Positions 1 through 7,770 of a stretch of DNA of 52,161 nucleotides are shown in pieces (positions within the stretch are counted from its first letter, which is position 1; each line of letters starts with the position of its first letter). The notes under the pieces are model-generated. The model saw nothing but the letters and a program-made list of their open reading frames with translations, did no database searches and was not told the DNA's origin. A program made the translations under genes and the position numbers. This DNA comes from Flavobacteriaceae bacterium. GTDB taxonomy: Bacteria; Bacteroidota; Bacteroidia; Flavobacteriales; Flavobacteriaceae. The DNA is taken from NCBI GenBank assembly GCA_029248185.1, contig JAQWJV010000035.1:1-52161 (forward strand), in the 5' to 3' direction.

Positions 1-79
1 GTAAGCTTGAATTATGAATGGGTAGGAGTGGAGCAAAACTTGCAATACCTAAATTTTTAAGAAAAGTTCTTTTTTTCAT
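1..79 (-). CDS. Start of an exported protein with a Tat-like signal (5' part only)
   Basis: An open frame runs leftward from the ATG at 77-79 off the left edge of the window. The 26 visible residues begin MKKRTFLKNLGIASFAPLLP, which looks like a twin-arginine signal in its K-R form (K-R-x-F-L-K) followed by a short hydrophobic stretch. Bacteroidota oxidoreductases of the Gfo/Idh type and sugar-phosphate isomerase-like proteins often carry such signals, but the mature part lies outside the window, so the function cannot be named. It is divergent from the HxlR regulator gene at 412. Confidence 0.55.
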   Translation of the reverse strand, partial: MKKRTFLKNLGIASFAPLLPIHNSSL

Positions 80-411
80 GATGATGACATTAATTGTTGA
101 TTACAAGATAATTACAATAAGGCATACGTCAAAGTAATGTATTTGTAATATGAAATAGTAAAATCACTATTTTAAAATGAAATACGAGTAGCGGCAATTA
201 AAATGATTAAAGTATATTTACCACATTCAGTTTAGTTACAAATCTTTTTTTCAATTACAACAAGAGCAAATTGTCTTTAATCCTTTCTGAGATTTGTTAT
301 GCTAAAAGAAATTTTATAAAATGGGTACAATTGATTTAAATTCAATTAAATAACTCTTTTTTCTTGGGAGTCAAAAAAAAAATGTGCGTGTAAATATTGC
401 TTATATTATAG
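80..411. other. Divergent intergenic region
   Basis: This gap separates the leftward exported-protein gene from the rightward HxlR gene. It is very AT-rich and has stops in all frames. The only clear structure is the inverted repeat at 153-172, listed separately. I see no perfect TAnnTTTG box in front of either gene and no RNA gene. Confidence 0.5.
153..172. promoter_or_regulatory. Inverted repeat, possible operator
   Basis: AAATAGT at 153-159 and ACTATTT at 166-172 form a perfect 7-base inverted repeat around a 6-base spacer. It lies in the divergent gap next to an HxlR-type gene. HxlR/YodB-family dimers bind short inverted repeats of comparable size, so this may be the regulator's own site. 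It is a position-based guess, and AT-rich sequence makes chance repeats common. Confidence 0.25.
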
Positions 412-861
412 ATGGATAAAATTCAACACAAAAATAGGGATATGCTATGTGCTTGCAAGGTGTCACTTGATATCCTTGGGGACAAGTGGTCGTTAATCAT
501 TGTGCGCGATTTATTTAGAAATAAAAATACCTTTTCACAATTTTTAAATGAGTCAAGCGAGGGGATTGCTTCAAACGTTCTAGTGGACAGATTGAAAAAA
601 CTAAATGAATTAAATATTATTGGTTATGAGCGAAACCCTGAAGACAAAAAAGTTAAAAAATATTATTTAACCGATAGAGGGGTCGACTTGTACGGTATTA
701 TTTATGAATTACAGGACTGGACCATTAAGAATGTGGATTTTAACCCTTCAGACAATACAAGCAAATGGGATGAGTTAAATACTTTGAAATCTAAGGCCTT
801 TGTCATATCAAAATATAAAAATGAGTATAAAAAACTAAGATTAAGAAATTTCGGGTTTTAA
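412..861 (+). CDS. HxlR/MarR-like winged-helix transcriptional regulator
   Basis: This 149-residue protein matches the HxlR family (PF01638). The N-terminus has C13-x-C15 followed by LDILGDKWSLIIVRDL (about residues 19-34), then a helix-turn-helix (FSQFLNESSEGIASNVLVDR) and the wing region that ends in KKYYLTDRGVDLYGII. Members bind DNA as dimers and often sense thiol-reactive or electrophilic compounds through a cysteine near the N-terminus; C13 or C15 could serve here, which is inference. It starts at ATG 412 and is transcribed away from the exported-protein gene on its left, which is a plausible target. Confidence 0.88.
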   Translation: MDKIQHKNRDMLCACKVSLDILGDKWSLIIVRDLFRNKNTFSQFLNESSEGIASNVLVDRLKKLNELNIIGYERNPEDKKVKKYYLTDRGVDLYGIIYELQDWTIKNVDFNPSDNTSKWDELNTLKSKAFVISKYKNEYKKLRLRNFGF

Positions 862-869
862 TCATTTAA

Positions 870-902
870 TTGTTTATTGCAATTAAAAATATTGTATATT
901 TG
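870..902 (+). promoter_or_regulatory. Candidate promoter (TTG, 22 bases, TATATTTG)
   Basis: TTG at 870-872 and a perfect Bacteroidota -7 box TATATTTG at 895-902 lie just after the HxlR stop codon. No open reading frame follows. The predicted start of transcription is near 907, directly before a stem-loop and a terminator, so the transcript would be very short. Confidence 0.45.
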
Positions 903-906
903 AAAT

Positions 907-973
907 AACCATAAATCAATTTTTTTAACCAATTGATTTGAAAGCTGTGATTTTTAATTGCAGCTTTTTTTTT
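907..973 (+). ncRNA. Candidate small RNA (about 65 bases)
   Basis: The interval runs from the start predicted from the box at 895-902 to the end of a T-run. It holds an 8-base inverted repeat (AAATCAAT at 913-920, ATTGATTT at 932-939) and immediately after it a terminator hairpin. The layout is promoter, hairpin, terminator, with no start codon and frame of useful length. I do not recognise an RNA family. The alternative is that the second hairpin is simply the HxlR terminator and the upstream box is a chance match. Confidence 0.3.
941..973 (+). terminator. Rho-independent terminator
   Basis: AAAGCTGTGA (941-950) pairs with TTGCAGCTTT (958-967), counting two G-U pairs, around a 7-base loop. 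Nine T residues follow from 965 to 973. This is the best intrinsic terminator in the left part of the window and would end transcription from the HxlR gene or from the candidate promoter at 870-902. Confidence 0.7.
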
Positions 974-1431
974 AAGTAATACGGACACCTTTTAAAGTCG
1001 CCAAAACAATCCTTGAATCGTATATTATCATATGATACCTCTGCTGAAAATAGATGCAGATTTTTAGGACATTAAGACAGAACGATTATACTTCACTATT
1101 AAGACTGGGGTAGTTCAGGTCCACTTTGATTTTAAATCATTCAATAAATATTCAAGCGCATAACGAATGAGCTGATTGTCTTTCTCTTGAAACTTCCTTT
1201 GTATTTTTCTCTAGCGGAATTAATAGGGTAGAAAAAAGAATTTATCACTGATTTTTTTCATTATTCTGATGTTTTACGGTTGTCCATTTTATTTTACTTC
1301 GTTCAGTAAATTAAAACTTTTCTCATGAGAGATCATAATGATGAAAATAGCAAGCATTATATTTTCATACTTATGAATAGGGTAAAGTGTTGTGTTTTCA
1401 CAAGCCTTTTGTGGCTTGAATTAGGAAATTA
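974..1431. other. Gene-poor gap between HxlR and mnmE
   Basis: No intact gene is seen. The stretch contains a short stop-bounded frame on the minus strand (1115-1210, listed as a remnant). It also has a 6-base hairpin CAAGCC/GGCTTG at 1401-1418 close after the mnmE stop; this has no T-run on either strand, so it is weak as a terminator. Confidence 0.5.
1115..1210 (-). pseudogene. Possible gene remnant, C-terminal end of an unknown protein
   Basis: On the minus strand a 31-codon frame from 1210 to the TGA at 1115-1117 reads like real protein: charged and amphipathic, including EKDNQLIRYALEYLLNDLKS before the stop. It has no start codon and is cut off upstream by an in-frame TAG at 1211-1213. 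It could be the tail of a decayed gene. I do not recognise the family, and a chance frame cannot be excluded. Confidence 0.25.
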
Positions 1432-2832
1432 TCATTTTCCGATACAGAACTGACCGAAAATAGTACCCAAGATATCCTCGTCGGCGTCAATTGTTCCCGT
1501 AATACTTCCGATGTGAAAAATAGCTTCTTTTAATTCAATACTTAATAAATCTCCTGGGATATCATTTTCAAGACCTTCCATTACTAATTCTAATGCTTCT
1601 AGTGCCAGAGTGAGGGCGTGAAAATGTCTTGTATTGTTCACGATGACTGAAGCATTATTTCCTAAGGCTTGAATAGTCTCGACTAAATTTTTCTTGAGAG
1701 GTTCTAAGCTCTCTTCCTGAAGAGTAGAAATTCCCATTCCAAAAGCTTTTGAGGAGTCATGAACAGTATTCAATAATTTTTGATTAAAAACGGAATCAAA
1801 ACCTTCTGTATTTTGATCGATCTTATTTTCAATCAAGACCATATTTAAATTTTCATGTTGAAGTGTTTTGATTTCTTTTGAGAGTGTTTCAAATGCAGTC
1901 GTTTTTTCATAAAGATAAAGTAGGATTGTGGCTTGAGTAATTTTATCCTTTGCCTTTTTAACACCCATAGCCTCAACCACATCTTTTGTTTCTCTCAATC
2001 CTGCCGTATCTATAAATCGAAAACTAATACCTTGAATTATAAGGGTGTCTTCAATTATATCGCGTGTCGTTCCGGGTATAGAAGAAACAATAGCTTTCTC
2101 TTCTTTAAACAAGGCATTGAGTAGAGACGATTTACCTGCATTGGGTTTCCCCGCAATGGCAACGGGCACTCCTGTTTTGATTACATTGCCATAAGCAAAC
2201 GATTGTTTAAGTGTACGGATTTCTTTGTGTAAAGTTTGCAATAGCTCTCTTAGTTGATCTTTATTTGCAAAATTGACTTCTTCCTCACTAAAGTCAAGTT
2301 CCAATTCAATTAGGGCTTTAAATTGAATGAGCTGCTGTCGTAGTTGTTCCATGTTTTTGGAAAAACCACCTCGCATTTGTTGTATTGCCAATGCGTGAGC
2401 CGCTTCATTTTCTGAGGCAATAATATCCGCTACGGCTTCCGCCTGGCTTAAGTCCATTTTTTTATTTAAATAGGCTCTTAAAGTAAATTCCCCAGCTTGG
2501 GCAGGAAGGATTCCTTCATCCAAAAAACTTGTGATGATTTTTTGTTGGATATAAGGTGATCCATGACATGAAATTTCAACAACATCCTCTCCAGTATAAG
2601 AATTCGGTCCTTTGAAAAAAGCAACTAACACTTCGTCAATAAGTTGCCCATCATTACAAAAATCCCCTAAAAAAGCAGTATTGGGTTGAATTTCTGACCA
2701 CTCTTTTTTTGATTTTGGAAGGATGAAATGAGCTGCTTTCTCAATAGCTGTTGATCCAGAAAGACGGATGACTCCAATGGCACCGCTTCCTTGGGGTGTT
2801 GAAAGCGCAATAATAGTTCCCTCACTAAGCAT
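1432..2832 (-). CDS. mnmE: tRNA uridine-5-carboxymethylaminomethyl(34) synthesis GTPase MnmE
   Basis: MnmE works with MnmG to put a (carboxymethyl)aminomethyl group on U34 of certain tRNAs. The 466 residues show the N-terminal folate-binding domain, a helical domain and an inserted G domain with G1 AGKPNAGKSS (about 227-236), G2 GTTRD (254-258), G3 DTAGLR (275-280) and G4 ENKID. The C-terminus ends in FCIGK, the conserved catalytic cysteine motif of the family. Length is usual. The start ATG is 3 bases after the stop of the GNAT-like gene, so it is the last gene of a three-gene operon that begins at 5018. Confidence 0.97.
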   Translation of the reverse strand: MLSEGTIIALSTPQGSGAIGVIRLSGSTAIEKAAHFILPKSKKEWSEIQPNTAFLGDFCNDGQLIDEVLVAFFKGPNSYTGEDVVEISCHGSPYIQQKIITSFLDEGILPAQAGEFTLRAYLNKKMDLSQAEAVADIIASENEAAHALAIQQMRGGFSKNMEQLRQQLIQFKALIELELDFSEEEVNFANKDQLRELLQTLHKEIRTLKQSFAYGNVIKTGVPVAIAGKPNAGKSSLLNALFKEEKAIVSSIPGTTRDIIEDTLIIQGISFRFIDTAGLRETKDVVEAMGVKKAKDKITQATILLYLYEKTTAFETLSKEIKTLQHENLNMVLIENKIDQNTEGFDSVFNQKLLNTVHDSSKAFGMGISTLQEESLEPLKKNLVETIQALGNNASVIVNNTRHFHALTLALEALELVMEGLENDIPGDLLSIELKEAIFHIGSITGTIDADEDILGTIFGQFCIGK

Positions 2833-2835
2833 AGT

Positions 2836-3969
2836 CTATATTGTTTTGGTAAATGTCGCTCTTTTTTTATGTTGGCGATTTTCATAGTTCTTCCAGAGCT
2901 TTTGTATGGCTATATTTTCTTCTAGTTCTGGATTGGTTTCAACAACAGTGATTTTTCTTTTATTTAATAATTTTTGTATTTCATTGAAAATGATAGCGGT
3001 GATTCCTTTATTTTGAAAATCAGGATGCACTCCAATGAGATAAAATGATGCACGATGATTGAACCAAAGCGCTTTTAATAAATAAAAAGAATTAAAGAAG
3101 TTGATTTTTCCTTTCATCTTTTGTAATGCAGCGGCAAATGAAGGCATCGTAATCGCAAAAGCGATTAAGCGTTCGTTTTTATCAACAACACATTTAATAA
3201 AGTCAGGGTTGATGAATTTTAAATACCGATTCTTGTAATGTTGTATTTGATACGCTTGAATAGGCACAAAAGTTTGAAGGTCATTATAGGTTTCACCTAA
3301 TAATTTAAACATTTGATCGACATAGGGTAGGAGTTCTTTTTTAGTTTTAAATTCAAGTAATTTTAAATGATATCGCTCCATAATGACACTCGAAAAGCGT
3401 TTGACTTTTTCAGGTGAGGCATCAAAGTCTGAAATTTTAATTTCATATTCTACCCATTTGGCCTGTATTGACAAGCCTAAGGCCTCCAAATGCTTTTGGT
3501 AATAGGGTGCATTGTAGAGGGTGATCATTGTGCTCCGCTCTTCAAAACCCTCAATCAATAAACCGGCCTTGTCTAAATTTGAAAAACCGACAGGTCCTTC
3601 GATGAATTTCAATTGATGCTCTTTTCCAAAAGCGATAACTTGATCTAAAAGTAATTTAGTGACATTTAGATCATCAACAGTATCAAACCATCCAAAACGA
3701 ACTTTGGGTTTTTTAAGTTCTTTGACTTCAATCCAGTTGACCATGGCTGCAATGCGTCCCACTACTTTATTTTCTTTATAGGCTAAAAAGAATCGAGCCT
3801 CGGCGTTTTGATATACTGGATTGGTTTGAGGATCGATGGTTTCAATTTCTTCATTTATAATGGGGGGGACCCAATAGGGGTTGTTCCCATAAAGTTCAAA
3901 GGGAAACATAACAAAAGCTTTGTACTCTTTTTTTGTGACAATTTCTCTAACAATAACTTCTTGATCCAT
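2836..3969 (-). CDS. GNAT-like N-acetyltransferase family protein
   Basis: The 377-residue protein belongs to a conserved bacterial family with a GNAT-like fold whose substrate is unknown; database entries sometimes wrongly call it a GTP cyclohydrolase. The N-terminal part contains FELYGNNPYWVPP and FFLAYKENKVVGRIAAMVN, a typical GNAT strand pair. The C-terminal part contains GVHPDFQNKGI (the acetyl-CoA pyrophosphate-binding loop) and ETNPELEENIAIQKLWKNY. It lies between the barrel-protein gene (5-base gap) and mnmE (3-base gap) in one transcription unit. Confidence 0.75.
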   Translation of the reverse strand: MDQEVIVREIVTKKEYKAFVMFPFELYGNNPYWVPPIINEEIETIDPQTNPVYQNAEARFFLAYKENKVVGRIAAMVNWIEVKELKKPKVRFGWFDTVDDLNVTKLLLDQVIAFGKEHQLKFIEGPVGFSNLDKAGLLIEGFEERSTMITLYNAPYYQKHLEALGLSIQAKWVEYEIKISDFDASPEKVKRFSSVIMERYHLKLLEFKTKKELLPYVDQMFKLLGETYNDLQTFVPIQAYQIQHYKNRYLKFINPDFIKCVVDKNERLIAFAITMPSFAAALQKMKGKINFFNSFYLLKALWFNHRASFYLIGVHPDFQNKGITAIIFNEIQKLLNKRKITVVETNPELEENIAIQKLWKNYENRQHKKRATFTKTI

Positions 3970-3974
3970 AAAAG

Positions 3975-5018
3975 TTAATTCCTTGCTTTACGATTTTTTT
4001 TGCGTTCTCCTCTCGTATTTTTCTTTAAGGTTTTTTTCAATTGACGCTCTTCTTTTTTCAAAGCCTTGTATTCTAATTCAGCTGAGGATTTATAATCTTC
4101 ATGAAAATCTAGGCGATACGAAACACCTAAATTTACAAGAAGTTGATTGGGAGTTGTTTTCGTGTTTGAGCCTATTGTAGCTTCGATTTGCATGTTATCT
4201 GAATACAAATAAGCAGCTCCGAATCTAAATAAGTAATCATTGAATAAATCACTTTTCTGGCCTTGATGTTCTAAATAAATCGACCATAGCGGATCTAAAG
4301 TATGTGTTAATGTTAAAATATAACTCATCTCAGGATACAATGAAAGATAGCGATCATAAGTGAAATTGGTTACAAAAACCCAGCTACCTAAAAAATGTGA
4401 TTGAGTTGCTAACGTCCCACGCAAATGAAAAAAGGGCTCCTCGTCTGGCGAAACATTTAGGTTTTGAAATAAAATCGGGCGATATAAATTTCCAAAAATA
4501 TTATTAAAAGGAAAGGGATTGTTTTTTTCGAAGCTTACGTTGGTTCCCAAAGTGAGAGAAACTGCGGGGATGAGTTCACGAAGTTTGAATCCATTATTTG
4601 CTTTCCAACTGTAAACATTGATATTCTTCTCCTTCTTAAAAGGATCATAAAGAAGATATTTCACCCCAATGAAGTTTTGTAAAAACCCTTTTCTTGGGCT
4701 TATAACAGGAACACTACCCACTTTGGAATTGAGTTTTCCTGAAATATATTTTCCCTCATAGGTTAGTTCAAGCGTCTCCAGTAAAAACCCCCAGCGTAGC
4801 GATAAAAATCCAATACCCCCATCAAAAGTAGAATTGTTGTATCCCGAATGTGAATAATGTCTGAAGGCAACACCCATTTCTGCTTGAACAACGTCTTTTC
4901 CCACTGCAAAAGCTCCAATGGATAGTCCAGGTCTATTGGAGTTTATTTGATCCGTATACTGGGCTTTTGCAATAAAAGACACTGATAAAATGAGGAAAAA
5001 AATTGGGTAACGTAACAT
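3975..5018 (-). CDS. Outer-membrane beta-barrel protein, phenol MetA-pathway transporter-like
   Basis: This 347-residue protein has a signal peptide (MLRYPIFFLILSVSFIAKA, cleavage before Q). The rest is rich in alternating aromatic strands ending in aromatic residues, and RPGLSIGAFAVGKDVVQAEM resembles the start of the Phenol_MetA_deg family (PF13557). The C-terminus is very basic (lysine/arginine-rich, about 20 residues). An in-frame ATG lies at 5036, but the -7 box TATATTTG at 5023-5030 lies between it and the ATG at 5018, so I take 5018. It is the first gene of the operon with the GNAT-like protein and mnmE. Its substrate is unknown. Confidence 0.68.
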   Translation of the reverse strand: MLRYPIFFLILSVSFIAKAQYTDQINSNRPGLSIGAFAVGKDVVQAEMGVAFRHYSHSGYNNSTFDGGIGFLSLRWGFLLETLELTYEGKYISGKLNSKVGSVPVISPRKGFLQNFIGVKYLLYDPFKKEKNINVYSWKANNGFKLRELIPAVSLTLGTNVSFEKNNPFPFNNIFGNLYRPILFQNLNVSPDEEPFFHLRGTLATQSHFLGSWVFVTNFTYDRYLSLYPEMSYILTLTHTLDPLWSIYLEHQGQKSDLFNDYLFRFGAAYLYSDNMQIEATIGSNTKTTPNQLLVNLGVSYRLDFHEDYKSSAELEYKALKKEERQLKKTLKKNTRGERKKNRKARN

Positions 5019-5022
5019 AGCA

Positions 5023-5030
5023 CAAATATA
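5023..5030 (-). promoter_or_regulatory. -7 box TATATTTG of the barrel protein-mnmE operon
   Basis: A perfect TAnnTTTG match on the minus strand ends 5 bases before the ATG at 5018. With the usual spacing the transcript would start at or next to the A of this ATG. This decides against the upstream ATG at 5036 and predicts a leaderless mRNA. Confidence 0.55.
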
Positions 5031-5085
5031 GAACAACTAACTTTATTTAGAATTATTAGGAGCTGTTAATGATTTATAAATTTCA

Positions 5086-5114
5086 TTGGGTTCCATTGGA
5101 AATAGTTACTTTTG
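5086..5114 (+). promoter_or_regulatory. Promoter of the DUF4834-YfhO-flippase cluster
   Basis: TTG at 5086-5088 and TACTTTTG at 5107-5114 are separated by 18 bases, which fits the Bacteroidota -33/-7 consensus. Transcription would start near 5119, about 14 bases before the GTG at 5133. Confidence 0.55.
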
Positions 5115-5132
5115 TGATATAAAATTTACGGT

Positions 5133-5345
5133 GTGCTTTTTAAAATTATTTTTATCTTTTTATGTGTAGTTTATCTTCTTAGGTTGTTATCTCCCTTTTT
5201 GTTTAAGCTTCTGTTTTCTCGTGTTGTTAAAAAAGCTGCTGCACAACAGGCACCCAAAGGAAATCAATCCCAAACGAAGACAAAACAGCATAAGACTGCT
5301 TCTGATTCTATAGGAGAGTATATTGATTATGAAGAAGTTGAATAA
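5133..5345 (+). CDS. DUF4834 family small membrane protein
   Basis: A 70-residue protein with one N-terminal membrane helix (about residues 2-26, LFKIIFIFLCVVYLLRLLSP), then a basic stretch, a glutamine/lysine-rich linker and the acidic end GEYIDYEEVE. This pattern fits DUF4834, a short family of Bacteroidota with unknown function. It starts with GTG; no ATG is available in the frame near the promoter. Its 3' end overlaps the start of the YfhO gene by 17 bases, so translation is probably coupled. Confidence 0.7.
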   Translation: MLFKIIFIFLCVVYLLRLLSPFLFKLLFSRVVKKAAAQQAPKGNQSQTKTKQHKTASDSIGEYIDYEEVE

Positions 5346-7767
5346 AGGTTCGATACGTTCCGTTTTACTGCCACATGGACTGATTATTATCGGTTTTGCA
5401 TTCCTCTCTCTATTGTTTTATTATCCCTTGCTAAATGGGAAAACACTAATGCAGTCGGACATTCGTCAATACGAGGGCATGTCCAGAGAATTGAAGGAGC
5501 ATCGAATTGAAAAAGGAGAGGAAACCTATTGGGTAAATAATGCTTTTGGAGGAATGCCTACGTATCAAATAGGCGCAAGGTATCCGGCAGATTTTTTAAG
5601 TCCTATTTATACTTTTTTTCGAGTGCTACCGAGACCTTCACACATCCTTTTTTTATATTTTTTTGGAGCTTATATTTTACTTTTAGTGCTCAAAATGCCT
5701 TGGCATACATCGCTTTTTGGTTCATTGGCTTTTGGTTTTTCCACTTATTTACTAATTATTCTTCAAGTGGGACATAATACCAAGGCCCTTGCCGTAAGTT
5801 TTATTCCATTCGTTTTGGCAGGCCTTTTATTATTGTTTCAGAAGAAAAATCTCACCGGTTTTATTCTCACTACTCTGGCACTTGGAATGCAAGTTCGTGC
5901 CAATCATTACCAGATGACTTACTATCTGTTGTTATTGCTAGGAGTTTTTGTCATTGTTTATGGTATTCAAGCGTGGAAAGACCAAGCTGTAAAGCCATTT
6001 TTAAAATCCCTCGGACTTTTGGTCTTGGCTGGGATCCTTTCATTAGGATTAAATGCAACACCGCTTCTAGCCACCGCTGAATACACTAAATTTAGTACAC
6101 GTGGGTCAAGTGAATTAAAACTTAAGGCAGATGGAACCCCTAAAGAGCAATCATCAGGTTTAGATTACGAGTACATAACAGAGTATAGTTATGGAATTTT
6201 TGAGAGTTTAAACCTAATCGCTCCTAGAATTCAAGGAGGGGGATCGAGTGAAAATCTGGGTGAAGACCATGGGGTTTATGATTTTTTAAGAGCCCGTGGC
6301 GTAGGGCCAGCAAAAGCAAAACAGTTTTCGAAAAATGTACCGACCTACTGGGGGTCTCAACCCATTTTGGAAGCGCCTGCCTATGTCGGAATCAGTGTCT
6401 TCTTTTTTGCGATCCTAGCATTAGCATTTGTGAAAGGACCTATTCGAATTGCTTTAGGGGTTGGGATTGGATTTTCTTTGCTTTTATCTTGGGGAAAAAA
6501 CTTATCGTTTTTAACTCAATTTTTTATTGATTTCTTTCCTTTTTACAACAAATTCAGGGCAGTGTCTTCCATACAAGTCATTTTAGAATCGTGTCTCCCA
6601 GTATTGGCAGCCTTAGGTTTACATTGGGCTCTAAAAAATTTAAAAGCGTTTGATACAAAACGTTTTATAAAAGTAGCTTTGATTCCTGTTGCTTTGCTTG
6701 GTGTTCTTTTGCTATCTCAAGGAATGCTTCCTTTTTCAGGACCCAATGACGGGTATTTTCAAGAGGTTTACGGAGCTGAATTAGTCAGTCAAATTCTTAA
6801 GGCAAGGAAATCTATCTATCAGGCGGACTTGTTGAGAGGCCTACTCATTTGTGTTTCAATTCTTCTCATTCTGCTTGCTTTTAAGTTCAATAAAATCAAA
6901 AAAAATGTTGCCCTAACGGCTGTAATAGCAATTTTATTATTTGATTTAGTGGGTGTTTCTAATCGATATATTTCTCATGAAGGTTTTGTTTCCGAGCGTT
7001 ATATTGAAAGACCTTTTCAGATAACCGAGGCCGATCGAGCGATACTAAATGACACCTCTGATTTTAGAGTTTATGAGCCTCAACTTGGTCTTACTGGTGC
7101 CAGAACAGCCTATTTCCATAAGACCCTTGGGGGCTATCATGGAGCAAAACCAAGACGTTTTGAAGAGTTGTTTAATTATTACAATGCCCATCAAATTGCA
7201 GGGGTTTTAGATTTTTTAAATGTAAAATACATCCTTTTTCCTGATGAAGAAACGGGCACCTTAAAACCCTTACGAAATCCTAATTCACTTGGTTCAGCTT
7301 GGTATGTTGAAAAGCTGATCTCAAATCCAAATGTAGATGCCCTTTTAGAACAACTAAAAACGACTGATTTCAAGTCGGAGGCTCTTTTTATTGCAGATGA
7401 TCTTCCCACTAGTCTGCCGAAGACTTTTGAAAAAGACACCTTGGCTTCTATTGTTTTAACTGAAATTTCTCCAAACCGAGCGCTTTATAATACTCGATCT
7501 AAGAAAGAGCAATTTGCTGTTTTCTCTGAAATGTATTATCCCAATGGGTGGACTGCAAAAATAAATGGAGAGGAAACCCCAATTTATAATGTAAATTATG
7601 TTTTACGCGCTGTTCAGCTTCCTGCTGGAGAAAATCAAATTGAATTTAGTTTCAATCCATCGGTGGTCAAACAAGGAACAAATTTACGTTGGCTAAGTGC
7701 TTTGCTTTTTCTTGGAATTGTCTCTGGAATGGGATACCTTGAATACCGTACTAAAAAGTATACATAA
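5329..7767 (+). CDS. YfhO family polytopic membrane protein
   Basis: The 812-residue protein has many membrane segments in its first two thirds (starting SVLLPHGLIIIGFAFLSLLF) and again at the very end, with a soluble C-terminal domain containing SEMYYPNGWTAKINGEE. This is the architecture of PF09586 (YfhO), a GT-C-like family. In Firmicutes YfhO is implicated in glycosylation with lipid-linked sugars; in Bacteroidota the substrate is unknown. I chose ATG 5329; TTG 5323 is also in frame. It overlaps DUF4834 and is followed after 3 bases by a flippase gene, which supports a role in surface glycan assembly. Confidence 0.88.
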   Translation: MKKLNKGSIRSVLLPHGLIIIGFAFLSLLFYYPLLNGKTLMQSDIRQYEGMSRELKEHRIEKGEETYWVNNAFGGMPTYQIGARYPADFLSPIYTFFRVLPRPSHILFLYFFGAYILLLVLKMPWHTSLFGSLAFGFSTYLLIILQVGHNTKALAVSFIPFVLAGLLLLFQKKNLTGFILTTLALGMQVRANHYQMTYYLLLLLGVFVIVYGIQAWKDQAVKPFLKSLGLLVLAGILSLGLNATPLLATAEYTKFSTRGSSELKLKADGTPKEQSSGLDYEYITEYSYGIFESLNLIAPRIQGGGSSENLGEDHGVYDFLRARGVGPAKAKQFSKNVPTYWGSQPILEAPAYVGISVFFFAILALAFVKGPIRIALGVGIGFSLLLSWGKNLSFLTQFFIDFFPFYNKFRAVSSIQVILESCLPVLAALGLHWALKNLKAFDTKRFIKVALIPVALLGVLLLSQGMLPFSGPNDGYFQEVYGAELVSQILKARKSIYQADLLRGLLICVSILLILLAFKFNKIKKNVALTAVIAILLFDLVGVSNRYISHEGFVSERYIERPFQITEADRAILNDTSDFRVYEPQLGLTGARTAYFHKTLGGYHGAKPRRFEELFNYYNAHQIAGVLDFLNVKYILFPDEETGTLKPLRNPNSLGSAWYVEKLISNPNVDALLEQLKTTDFKSEALFIADDLPTSLPKTFEKDTLASIVLTEISPNRALYNTRSKKEQFAVFSEMYYPNGWTAKINGEETPIYNVNYVLRAVQLPAGENQIEFSFNPSVVKQGTNLRWLSALLFLGIVSGMGYLEYRTKKYT

Positions 7768-7770
7768 ACC

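Noticed and set aside
1401-1418. Hairpin CAAGCC-N6-GGCTTG just after the mnmE stop
   Set aside because: The stem is short and is not followed by a T-run on either strand, so I do not call it a terminator.
1933-2124. Open frame on the plus strand inside mnmE
   Set aside because: It runs opposite to the conserved G domain of mnmE and has no recognisable protein character. The same holds for other long frames opposite uvrA, parE, parC, ppc, clpB and glyA.
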